Source: Firmicutes bacterium UBA4981
GTDB taxonomy: Bacteria > Bacillota > SHA-98 > UBA4971
Assembly: GCA_002398515.1 (NCBI GenBank)
Contig: DGZL01000149.1
Span: 7,964 to 23,078, forward strand
Direction: 5' to 3'
DNA: 15,115 bases
A program made the translations under genes and the position numbers. Each line of letters begins with the position of its first letter. Within the stretch, counting starts at the first letter, position 1. Positions 1 to 6,360 of the stretch are shown one piece after another. The notes beneath the pieces were generated by a model that worked only from the letters and a program-made list of their open reading frames with translations, was not told the DNA's origin and made no database searches.

Positions 1-95
1 ACAGAACACCCGGCAACGAGGACACAGGCGACAAATACCAATATCATACATAGAATGACCTTGCTCCCAGTAAGCAACCGTGTCCAAAACATCAT
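1..95 (-). CDS. N-terminus of a putative lipoprotein (partial, runs off the left edge)
   Basis: Two adjacent ATG codons (95-93 and 92-90) follow a good Shine-Dalgarno site (AGGAAGGTGA) about 25 bases after the stop of the protease gene. The 31 visible codons form a textbook lipoprotein signal peptide: a short n-region with Arg6 and Lys12, a hydrophobic core, and a lipobox LVAGC with the lipidated cysteine at codon 30. The mature part lies outside the window, so no function can be given. The same strand and close spacing suggest an operon with the S8 protease lipoprotein upstream. The open frame is short, but ribosome site, charge pattern and lipobox together make a real gene likely. Confidence 0.72.
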   Translation of the reverse strand, partial: MMFWTRLLTGSKVILCMILVFVACVLVAGCS

Positions 96-119
96 AATCA
101 CCTTCCTTTGTCCGGAAGT

Positions 120-1796
120 CTAATAACCCTCATTGAGCTTCAATGTCCCTGTTATTCCGGATCCGACGTTAGGACTCACACGAAGTTCGATCCCTGTCAG
201 AACTCCGCCGCTCGAGGTCACCTTACTTGATGTGCGTCCGAAGTAGTCTCCTTCGTCTACGACTCCGCTGCTGTTTATGTCTATCCATCCATATATGTAC
301 CATGAACCCTCTTCAACATTCGTTATCTCAAAGAAACCACCTGCTGCGGGACTTCCCATCTCGCTGCGGGGGGTTACGCTTGTCCCGTCATCGTCTCCGG
401 CAAAGACTTTCATGTTAGTAATCAGAGCGCCGTTTACTGCTGCATGAGCATTGACGAGACCCCAGCCGTAAACCTCATCGTGCCCCGGCGTTCCCAGATC
501 CATGGCAGTGTCATGAAGGATGCGCCTTACGTTCTCAGGACCTCTCACTCCTTGGGCAATCAGGAGGGCTGCAACACCTGCGACTTGAGGCGCTGCCATA
601 GATGTACCTGAAGCAGACGCAAAAGTATTCATTGGCCACGTGCTGACAATACTGTCGCCGGGAGCAGCCACATCAATGTTATTTCCGTAGTTACTCCAGC
701 TTGCACGGTTAAGGTCAGGGCCGATAGCACTGACTGCAATGACCTTCGAGTGTCTGGCAGGATATGCCAGCCACTGCTGCCCTTCATTTCCTGCAGCTGC
801 TATCATCGTCACGCCCTTATTATACGCGTATTCAATTGCCTCTTCCATGAAGAAGTCTTCACCGCTTGAGGCGCCTCCGATTTGGAAGCTCATGTTGACC
901 ACGTCAGCCCCATTATCCGCTGCATAACGCAGAGCTTCAATGATCTCCGAAAGACTGAGGTACCCTGCTCCTGAATCGTCAGCAGCCTTAAGAGGCATTA
1001 TTGATACATGCCAATTTATCCCGGAAATGCCTAGGCCGTTGTTTGTAACAGCCCCGATTATCCCTGCAATATGTGTCCCATGTCCGTTGTGATCAGTCAC
1101 TTGAGATGTATCATTATAGAAGTCATAGCCTGAACTTATGTTTCCGGCAAGATCCGGGTGGTTCACCTGAACGCCGGTGTCAATAACTGCCACTGTTACA
1201 CTGGAGCTACCCGTCGTTTTGTCCCACGCATATGGAAGGCCCATAGCTTCAATTGCCCATTGCCTGGAAAGATTCGGGTCGTTAGGAATCCGCGATACGC
1301 CTACATCACTTACCTCGGTGACTCGCCCGACCCAATTAGGCTGAGCATGTCTCACCAAGGGATTGCTTCGGAAGTCTTCTGCTGCGCGAACAGGGTCCTG
1401 GTCTCCGGAAATCCCGATAACGTAAATGCCGGTCCCTTCTATGACCCGCTTGATATGATATCCTTGGCTTCCCACTAGTCTGTCGATTTCTTCTCGAGAT
1501 GTGTTCTCCTGAAAACTTGCAAGAATATCCGAATCGCGATATTCCGGACCGCCTGCGGCGGCAAGCGGTTTGGTTGAGGTCGTTCCTTGCACTACCACGC
1601 CGGGCCCGTCTGACATTGATAGATCTGATACTCTATAGGAAGTCTCCATCACCACATGCCCGAGCACCTTTCCGTAAGTAGGCACCTCAGTCGGTGGATC
1701 CGGCGTTACAGGCGGTTGATAAGGCTCACCGAAACTGCCCGACGAGCAACCGGTCAGCAGTATGTTTAAGGTTATGAGAAGAACTAATGCCGGCAA
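120..1796 (-). CDS. Subtilisin-family (S8) serine protease, predicted lipoprotein
   Basis: Secreted endopeptidase predicted to be anchored to the outer face of the membrane. Residues 1-17 form a signal peptide ending in lipobox LLTGC (Cys17), followed by a Pro-rich linker. Residues about 85-155 resemble a subtilase inhibitor/chaperone propeptide. The peptidase domain spans about 175-455 with the complete triad: Asp206 (VIDTG), His239 (HGTH), Ser399 (GTSMAAP), plus oxyanion Asn337 (AAGNEG). The last 100 residues look like a beta-sandwich with an EF-hand-like loop (D506, N508, S510, D514, D517) that could bind calcium. The start is uncertain. The TTG at 1796 has no ribosome site and gives a signal peptide without a positive charge. 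The frame stays open upstream, and an ATT at 1826, nine bases after AAGGGAG, would add ten residues including Arg and Lys. Downstream lies a second lipoprotein; the gene diverges from the MATE gene. Confidence 0.93.
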   Translation of the reverse strand: MPALVLLITLNILLTGCSSGSFGEPYQPPVTPDPPTEVPTYGKVLGHVVMETSYRVSDLSMSDGPGVVVQGTTSTKPLAAAGGPEYRDSDILASFQENTSREEIDRLVGSQGYHIKRVIEGTGIYVIGISGDQDPVRAAEDFRSNPLVRHAQPNWVGRVTEVSDVGVSRIPNDPNLSRQWAIEAMGLPYAWDKTTGSSSVTVAVIDTGVQVNHPDLAGNISSGYDFYNDTSQVTDHNGHGTHIAGIIGAVTNNGLGISGINWHVSIMPLKAADDSGAGYLSLSEIIEALRYAADNGADVVNMSFQIGGASSGEDFFMEEAIEYAYNKGVTMIAAAGNEGQQWLAYPARHSKVIAVSAIGPDLNRASWSNYGNNIDVAAPGDSIVSTWPMNTFASASGTSMAAPQVAGVAALLIAQGVRGPENVRRILHDTAMDLGTPGHDEVYGWGLVNAHAAVNGALITNMKVFAGDDDGTSVTPRSEMGSPAAGGFFEITNVEEGSWYIYGWIDINSSGVVDEGDYFGRTSSKVTSSGGVLTGIELRVSPNVGSGITGTLKLNEGY

Positions 1797-2056
1797 TGCT
1801 GATATAGTATGTTTTATGCTTCTAATCCCAATTCTCTCCCTTCCATGACTATGCTGGATTAATAGACATAAGCTTCAAGATTTATCTCATCGATTTCGCG
1901 TACTACAATGGAATTCCTGCATAGGAAACATGAGCTCTACCAGGTAATTCAGGGTATTATTGGCTTATGAAACCATTATGGGAGAAACCTACCAAAGTGA
2001 AATAGTCATTGATCTAAGCTGTCAAGGCAGGTAACATAAGTACTGGTGTGCCTGAT

Positions 2057-2069
2057 ATCCCACTGGGAT
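2057..2069. promoter_or_regulatory. 13-base palindrome, possible operator
   Basis: ATCCCA and TGGGAT form a perfect inverted repeat around a single C, about 100 bases upstream of the MATE start. The short centre suits a dimeric DNA-binding protein better than an RNA hairpin. Its role as an operator is inference. Confidence 0.3.
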
Positions 2070-2126
2070 CCATTGAGTCGCAGGGCTTTGTGATAACCGC
2101 TGAATTCTCAGATTATTACTGAATTC

Positions 2127-2149
2127 CCTGCCCCGAGAAGCCGGGCAGG
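2127..2149 (+). promoter_or_regulatory. GC-rich hairpin in the MATE leader, next to the ribosome binding site
   Basis: CCTGCCC (2127-2133) and GGGCAGG (2143-2149) pair perfectly over 7 bases around a 9-base loop. There is no U-tract. The hairpin ends 6 bases before the Shine-Dalgarno site GGGAG (2156-2160), so it could affect initiation or be the remains of an attenuator. It matches no riboswitch class I can recognise. Confidence 0.35.
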
Positions 2150-2167
2150 AGTTCCGGGAGCAAGAAT

Positions 2168-3580
2168 ATGCAGCATGGAGCCGCTGATTTCACGGAAGGC
2201 AGTATACCCAGCCACCTTATAAGATTCTCCGTGCCTATGCTCCTCGGCAATTTTCTTCAAGCTATGTACAGCACAGTTGATAGTTTCTGGGTGGGTAGGT
2301 ACCTGGGCCCTCAGGCTCTCGCTGCAGTATCAGCCAGCGGGCCGGTGATTCATGCTTTGATAGCCTTGGTCTTAGGCCTTACTGTAGCGATAACCACCAT
2401 AGTGGCACAGCACTGGGGCGCAAAACAGGAAGATCAGGTTCGCCATATAGTGACGAATTCCATCATCCTTTTGACCATTATCGGAATCGTTATGTCCGCT
2501 GTAGGAGTTTTCATAAGAAGACCATTGCTTAGGTTAATCAATGTGCCTCCTGATGTATTTGAAGGGGCATCCACATACCTGGGGATATATCTCTCGGGCC
2601 TTGTTGTAATGTTCCTTTATAACGCAGCCGGTTCCATATTAAGAGGGCTTGGCGACTCCAGAACTCCGCTGCGCTTCTTAGCATACGCGACTTTTGCCAA
2701 TATAATCCTGGATCCGATCTTCATATTCGGAGCAGGTCCTATCCCCAGGATGGAAATTGCAGGTGTTGCTCTTGCTACGGTTCTTTCTCAAGGGCTCTCA
2801 GCCGTCCTTGCTCTGGTATATCTCCAAAAAGTATCGGGATTGCTCACCCTCCGGAGAGGCGCATGGCGGATAGATTTTTCTGTGTTTTCACTGATAGCGA
2901 AGATCGGGATCCCTGCAAGTGTTCAGCAGACAGCGGTTTCCCTCAGTGCTCTGACAGTCAACTCAATAGTAAACAAGTTTGGAAGCACGGTGATGGCAGG
3001 ATACGGCGCAGGTCTCAGACTGGATCAATTTGCGTTCATGCCGGCAATGAGCGGAGGCCTTGCAGTTACGTCTCTGGTAGGTCAGAACCTCGGAGCGAAT
3101 CGTGAAGACAGGGTCAAAGACTCCGTCCGCTGGAGCCTCATCCTTACAGTGGGTATTACCGCTACCCTGTCCTTGATAGTCTTAGCGTTTTCCGGCAGGC
3201 TTATCTCTGTATTCACTAAGGATACCCGTGTCATTACAGTCGGCACAGATTACTTGAGATTTGCAGCGCTGTCCTATGTCCCATATGCTTGTATGTTTGC
3301 TCTGTCAGGAGTATTACGTGGGGCAGGAGACACAGTCTCCGCCATGCTTATTACCTTGACTTCTCTATGGGTGATAAGAGTCCCACTTGCTGCAACCTTG
3401 TCTCGATTACCCGGATTCGGCATAAAAGGCGTATGGATAGCTATTGTTGCAGGTCCGGTCACAGGGTCGATACTGAATTACGCCTACTACAGAACAGGGC
3501 GCTGGAAGCGCCGTGTGATCGTGCAGCGCGCTGCAGATGTTACTCCTCGTCAAGATGAGCTTTCAGATCCTCCCAGTTGA
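2168..3580 (+). CDS. MATE-family multidrug/cation antiporter
   Basis: A 470-residue inner-membrane exporter of the multi-antimicrobial extrusion family, which expels drugs or metabolites in exchange for Na+ or H+. Length and hydrophobicity fit 12 transmembrane helices in two related halves. The N-terminal half shows the family signature around residues 15-65 (LIRFSVPMLLGN, then VDSFWVGRYLG); the repeat in the second half begins near residue 235 (IGIPASVQQT), followed by an MAGYGAGLRLDQF segment. It looks closest to the NorM/DinF-like bacterial MATE proteins; the substrate cannot be predicted. ATG at 2168 follows GGGAG with a 7-base spacer. The last 41 bases overlap the 3' end of the convergent HD-domain gene. 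The tail after the last helix is short, basic, then acidic. Confidence 0.93.
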   Translation: MQHGAADFTEGSIPSHLIRFSVPMLLGNFLQAMYSTVDSFWVGRYLGPQALAAVSASGPVIHALIALVLGLTVAITTIVAQHWGAKQEDQVRHIVTNSIILLTIIGIVMSAVGVFIRRPLLRLINVPPDVFEGASTYLGIYLSGLVVMFLYNAAGSILRGLGDSRTPLRFLAYATFANIILDPIFIFGAGPIPRMEIAGVALATVLSQGLSAVLALVYLQKVSGLLTLRRGAWRIDFSVFSLIAKIGIPASVQQTAVSLSALTVNSIVNKFGSTVMAGYGAGLRLDQFAFMPAMSGGLAVTSLVGQNLGANREDRVKDSVRWSLILTVGITATLSLIVLAFSGRLISVFTKDTRVITVGTDYLRFAALSYVPYACMFALSGVLRGAGDTVSAMLITLTSLWVIRVPLAATLSRLPGFGIKGVWIAIVAGPVTGSILNYAYYRTGRWKRRVIVQRAADVTPRQDELSDPPS

Positions 3581-4163
3581 TACCTGCTGACCCTAACACC
3601 TCAGACTCCAGAGCCTTCGTGGGTTCGTATGCAGCATCCAAAAGGTGTGTTATATCCAGGCGTCTTTCCCGGAGATCATTGAAACGTTCCTCTAATGATA
3701 CAAGCTTATGGGTTACAATTTTATCAGCATAGAATACAATCTTCTCTTCCCACGTAAGCGGCGAATGGTTTTCGCTGATGATTGCATCCAAAATGTGCCG
3801 CGACACTATAGGCGCCAATTCCTCAAGGCCTTCTCGAGTCACAATTTCCGCTGACGCTTCCGCATGATTTATCGCACTCTGTCGCTGATGAACCTTGGAT
3901 TTTCCTATGTCGTGAAGTAGGGCTCCGGCCACCACGTTGCCAAGGTCGACAGGATAACCTGAGGCCTTTAGCTTATCTGCGATAAACTCGGCTACACGGG
4001 CCACTCTCCGAGAATGGTCTATGATACCTTCAGGAAGGTCATAACGCCTCAGGATTTCTATACAGCAAGTCCTTAGTTCTTCATTCCCCGACTCCCCAAT
4101 TTCACCCTTGCCACGTCCGTATAGATTGCCCACTAAGTTCAGCCCCCATAGATGTGAAACCAT
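3540..4163 (-). CDS. HD-domain phosphohydrolase (HDIG type)
   Basis: Soluble metal-dependent phosphohydrolase of the HD superfamily, which usually acts on nucleotides or phosphorylated small molecules; the substrate is not predictable here. Metal-ligand candidates are present in order: His50 (DHSRRVA), His84-Asp85 (LLHDIGK), His100 (NHAEAS), His123 (SRHI) and Asp147 (YADKIV). The domain begins near residue 28, so the first 27 residues have no obvious counterpart. The ATG at 4163 has no clear ribosome site; GTG at 4133, behind a G-rich run, would give 197 residues and is an alternative. An extended -10 promoter lies about 130 bases upstream. The gene converges on the MATE gene with a 41-base overlap and no terminator between them. 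Confidence 0.88.
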   Translation of the reverse strand: MVSHLWGLNLVGNLYGRGKGEIGESGNEELRTCCIEILRRYDLPEGIIDHSRRVARVAEFIADKLKASGYPVDLGNVVAGALLHDIGKSKVHQRQSAINHAEASAEIVTREGLEELAPIVSRHILDAIISENHSPLTWEEKIVFYADKIVTHKLVSLEERFNDLRERRLDITHLLDAAYEPTKALESEVLGSAGINWEDLKAHLDEE

Positions 4164-4292
4164 CTGTTATCACAACTTGACATAGTGCCTACGCAACCCA
4201 AAAAGCGACAATACGCACCGTAAGACGCTGCCCCACGACTCCTTGACAGATCCAAACGCTGCTTAGGCAGGTGCCGTATGCTCATAACAATT

Positions 4293-4301
4293 ATTATATC
4301 A
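4293..4301 (-). promoter_or_regulatory. Extended -10 promoter for the HD-domain gene
   Basis: Read on the minus strand this is TGATATAAT, a perfect TGn-TATAAT extended -10. No -35 hexamer is seen at the right distance, as is common for this promoter type. Transcription would start near 4286 and give a leader of about 120 bases before the HD gene. Confidence 0.5.
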
Positions 4302-4439
4302 TAGCTTCCATAGGCACCCGGTGGAAGGGCGGAGTTTCACGATACCGTCACAGGGGATGTGATGTCTCTTTGCATCTGATTGCAGACATCATGTTCAACA
4401 GATACCAGCTCTCCAGCCTCTCGGCCTCGCAGAAGATCC

Positions 4440-4469
4440 TTGACATCAGGGCTGTGTATGTGCTAGGAT
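4440..4469 (+). promoter_or_regulatory. Promoter for tRNA-Glu
   Basis: TTGACA (4440-4445), an 18-base spacer and TAGGAT (4464-4469). The -35 is a perfect consensus and the -10 matches at 4 of 6. Transcription would start near 4476, about 30 bases before the tRNA. Confidence 0.6.
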
Positions 4470-4507
4470 TGCTAGTGTCAAGCAAGCCAATAATAAACTA
4501 ACTTTGC

Positions 4508-4583
4508 GCTCCCATCGTCTAGTGGCCTAGGACACCGCCCTTTCAAGGCGGCGGCGCGGATTCGAATTCCGCTGGGAGCGCCA
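4508..4583 (+). tRNA. tRNA-Glu (anticodon TTC)
   Basis: A complete 76-base cloverleaf with encoded CCA. The acceptor GCTCCCA pairs with TGGGAGC, the discriminator is G and the tail CCA. The D arm holds GTCT and GGAC; the anticodon stem CCGCC/GGCGG encloses the loop CTTTCAA with anticodon TTC at 4542-4544; the T arm is GCGGA-TTCGAAT-TCCGC. It reads GAA and GAG. In many anaerobes tRNA-Glu also feeds tetrapyrrole synthesis. A T-rich stretch follows, but there is no clear terminator hairpin. Confidence 0.97.
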
Positions 4584-4609
4584 TGTTTTTGTTTTTGATT
4601 TCCCCGCAC

Positions 4610-4638
4610 TTGCCTTTTGAGGCTTGAAATACTATAAT
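4610..4638 (+). promoter_or_regulatory. Promoter for tRNA-Val and tRNA-Gly
   Basis: TTGCCT (4610-4615), exactly 17 bases, then a perfect TATAAT (4633-4638). Transcription would start near 4645, about 30 bases before tRNA-Val. Having its own promoter suggests the Val-Gly pair is transcribed separately from tRNA-Glu. Confidence 0.65.
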
Positions 4639-4674
4639 GAGTATGCATTATGTGAAGTTCGGTAAGGTTATGAT

Positions 4675-4751
4675 GGTCGCTTAGCTCAGCCGGTTAGAGC
4701 GCTACGCTCACATCGTAGAGGTCGCTGGTTCGAGTCCAGCAGCGACCACCA
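4675..4751 (+). tRNA. tRNA-Val (anticodon CAC)
   Basis: A complete 77-base cloverleaf. Acceptor GGTCGCT pairs with AGCGACC, discriminator A, encoded CCA. The anticodon stem CTACG/CGTAG holds the loop CTCACAT, with anticodon CAC at 4709-4711. The T arm is GCTGG-TTCGAGT-CCAGC. This isoacceptor reads GTG and supplements the usual TAC and GAC valine tRNAs. Confidence 0.96.
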
Positions 4752-4775
4752 GTTTGCACATGAATACCTTGACGA

Positions 4776-4850
4776 GCGGATGTGGCTCAGTGGTAGAGCA
4801 TCGGCTTCCCAAGCCGAGGAGCGCGGGTTCGAATCCCGTCATCCGCTCCA
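4776..4850 (+). tRNA. tRNA-Gly (anticodon CCC)
   Basis: A complete 75-base cloverleaf. Acceptor GCGGATG pairs with CATCCGC, discriminator T, encoded CCA. The anticodon stem TCGGC/GCCGA holds the loop TTCCCAA, with anticodon CCC at 4808-4810. The T arm is GCGGG-TTCGAAT-CCCGT. It reads GGG. It begins 24 bases after tRNA-Val and is probably cotranscribed with it; a short T run follows. Confidence 0.96.
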
Positions 4851-4861
4851 TTTTTGTGTAC

Positions 4862-4903
4862 ACACAATCCGGATGTACACAGTCTGGATCTACCCACAAT
4901 CCG
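4862..4903. repeat. Short 15-base imperfect tandem repeat downstream of tRNA-Gly
   Basis: ACACAATCCGGATGT (4862-4876) and ACACAGTCTGGATCT (4877-4891) match at 12 of 15 positions. A shifted partial third copy, ACCCACAATCCG, runs to 4903. No function is evident; it may be a small slippage-derived repeat. Confidence 0.45.
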
Positions 4904-5007
4904 TCACCTGAAGGTGCCTTCCATGTTTTACTAAGATTTTCCTCCCAAAGGCCTCAAGACCCCGGCAGTTGCGGTTCACCTGGCAACATTTGTATCCAAT
5001 AGAGGGC

Positions 5008-5460
5008 TCAGCTCGAGGATTCTATCAGGTTGTGCATCCTCTCTGCAGCAAACCTCACAACGGGACAACACTTCTCGTCACGGAGATGCTCCTTATGCTT
5101 TTTGCGGCCCTCTGCGCTGTTAAGATCGACACCAATAATATCCCTACAGGAAACACTGGAAAACTCATTGAGAAAATCGTGGACAAACCTTTCGGCTACC
5201 TTATTACAAGGGCCTTTGTCTTCTTTAGAAGTCACGCGACCCTTGCTGAGTCCCAGAGCAATCATGGCACCGCTGACTGCGCCACACAGATACCCTTTAC
5301 CGGCTACGCCGCCGCCAAACGGAGTTGCTGTCTTAACAGCGGTGCGTCCCTCCAGCCCCAGTGCCTCACAAAGCGCTTTGGCAACTGACTCAGCACAGTT
5401 AAACCCTTCCTCAAAATAGGTCACCGCGTCCTTACCTATGTCGCGACGTGTATCTTCCAT
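5008..5460 (-). CDS. C_GCAxxG_C_C family redox-type protein
   Basis: A 150-residue cytoplasmic protein of the C_GCAxxG_C_C family. It is a small cysteine-rich family common in anaerobes, thought to bind a metal or cluster or to be redox active; no reaction is firmly assigned. The signature cysteines are visible: Cys22 (FNCAESV), Cys59 in CGAVSGAMIALG, Cys85, Cys105 (SCRDIIG) and Cys131-Cys132 (CCPVV). The glycine-rich PFGGG (47-51) precedes the central motif. The start is taken as ATG at 5460 because GGGGGTGA lies six bases before it; the GTG at 5463 would sit only three bases from that site. It stands alone on the minus strand, divergent from the broken radical SAM gene. No terminator is seen behind it. 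Confidence 0.9.
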   Translation of the reverse strand: MEDTRRDIGKDAVTYFEEGFNCAESVAKALCEALGLEGRTAVKTATPFGGGVAGKGYLCGAVSGAMIALGLSKGRVTSKEDKGPCNKVAERFVHDFLNEFSSVSCRDIIGVDLNSAEGRKKHKEHLRDEKCCPVVRFAAERMHNLIESSS

Positions 5461-5689
5461 CACATGTCACCCCCGATTGAAAGTATATGCCAAAGGACTG
5501 CAAAATCCTGCCCGGCAAAAGACACTGTCTCTGCCTGAACACATAAAGCGTATAGACGCCTTTAGCTTTGAGGCTTTGTCCCTCTCCTACTACGTAAGAA
5601 TGCTCACAAATAAAGAGATGGTATACTAGACTTGATAAGAGAAGCCGAGTCTTACCTTATCGTACTTTCTTAGCAAGTAGGTATTCCTC

Positions 5690-6308
5690 ATGAAACATGT
5701 AGGTTCGTACAGGTCTCTTTGGAAAACAGGTGTACTCAGAAAGAGGCAAACGGCTGCATGGGCGAGACTTAGCGTCTGCGATCTATGTGGACATATATGT
5801 GCCACAAATACTCACAGCTCTAATAGCCGCATGCGAAAGGGGATTGCGAATCCCTTTGGTATACAACTGCGGGGGGTACGAGTCACTGGCGACACTTGAA
5901 ATCCTCGACGGAATAGTAGACATATACATGCCTGATGTCAAGTATGCCCACGCTGAATCCGCGCTTCGCTTTTCGCGGGCAAAAGACTATCCCTCTGTGG
6001 TGAAGTCAGCGCTTAAAGAGATGCATAGACAGGTTGGAGACCTTATGATTGATGAAAACGGGATAGCCCGACGAGGCCTTCTCGTTCGCCACTTGGTGCT
6101 GCCTGAGGGACTCGCCGGGACTTCCGAAATCATGGAGTTTATCGCAGAGGAGATTTCCCGGGATACTTACATCAATATCATGGACCAATACCGGCCTCAG
6201 TACCGCGCCGGAGAACATCCTCCTCTGAATCGGCGTATTACCTCTCGTGAACACAGGCAAGCTGTGAGAATAGCAACAAACGCAGGGCTGCATCGGTTTG
6301 CCCGTTGA
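5690..6308 (+). pseudogene. Radical SAM protein (PflA-like, COG1313 type), internally deleted and frameshifted
   Basis: Two parts of one radical SAM protein are joined in different frames. The first part, from ATG 5690 behind an AAGTAGGT ribosome site, gives 40 codons resembling the N-terminus of COG1313 proteins: an L..TG.L..R pattern, then Cys30, Cys33 and Cys37 (CDLCGHIC). At about 5795-5805 the homology shifts by one frame into VPQILTALIAACERG and continues for about 169 codons through MPDVKY, SALKEMHRQVG, RGLLVRHLVLPEGL and NIMDQYRP to the stop at 6308. Roughly 90 residues are missing between the parts, including the CxxxCxxC that binds the 4Fe-4S cluster and SAM. The first frame reads on to a TGA near 5900. 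The remaining C-terminal sequence is well kept, which suggests the loss is recent. A functional radical SAM enzyme is very unlikely. Confidence 0.82.
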
Positions 6309-6316
6309 TTTATTTC

Positions 6317-6345
6317 CATAGGCCCTGCCATCTTCCCCGCCTATG
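6317..6345. terminator. Inverted repeat between convergent genes, possible weak terminator
   Basis: CATAGGC (6317-6323) and GCCTATG (6339-6345) pair perfectly over 7 bases around a 15-base loop, in the 52 bases between the radical SAM remnant and dnaB. There is no U-tract on either strand, so intrinsic termination would be weak at best. Confidence 0.25.
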
Positions 6346-6360
6346 AAATGAGGGAAGACG

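Larger units (their letters stand above)
1827..2167. other. Intergenic region between divergent protease and MATE genes
   Basis: About 340 bases with no convincing gene. It should hold promoters for both divergent genes, but I see no hexamer pair good enough to call. Visible elements are a 13-base palindrome (ATCCCA-C-TGGGAT, 2057-2069), a direct repeat CTGAATTC at 2100-2107 and 2119-2126, and a GC-rich hairpin just before the MATE ribosome site. Only very short open frames (about a dozen codons) occur. Confidence 0.6.
4164..4507. other. Intergenic region between the HD gene and the tRNA genes
   Basis: About 340 bases without a convincing protein gene. It contains an extended -10 site facing left (4293-4301), a tRNA promoter facing right (4440-4469), and an inverted pair TTGACA/TGTCAA at 4440-4445 and 4476-4481. 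A 76-codon open frame from GTG at 4271 on the plus strand crosses both promoters, has no good ribosome site and shows no recognisable domain, so it is not called. Confidence 0.55.

Noticed and set aside
4271..4501. Plus-strand 76-codon open frame upstream of tRNA-Glu
   Set aside because: No convincing ribosome site, no recognisable domain, and it covers the tRNA-Glu promoter and an opposing extended -10 site.
4754..5002. Plus-strand open frame of 82 codons starting before tRNA-Gly
   Set aside because: It reads straight through the tRNA-Gly gene (the familiar SVVEHR...AGSNPV pattern is a translated tRNA) and the short repeat behind it; there is no ribosome site.
5030..5419. Long plus-strand open frames opposite the C_GCAxxG_C_C gene
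   Set aside because: They are shadows of the minus-strand gene, which has the family's cysteine motifs and a strong ribosome site.
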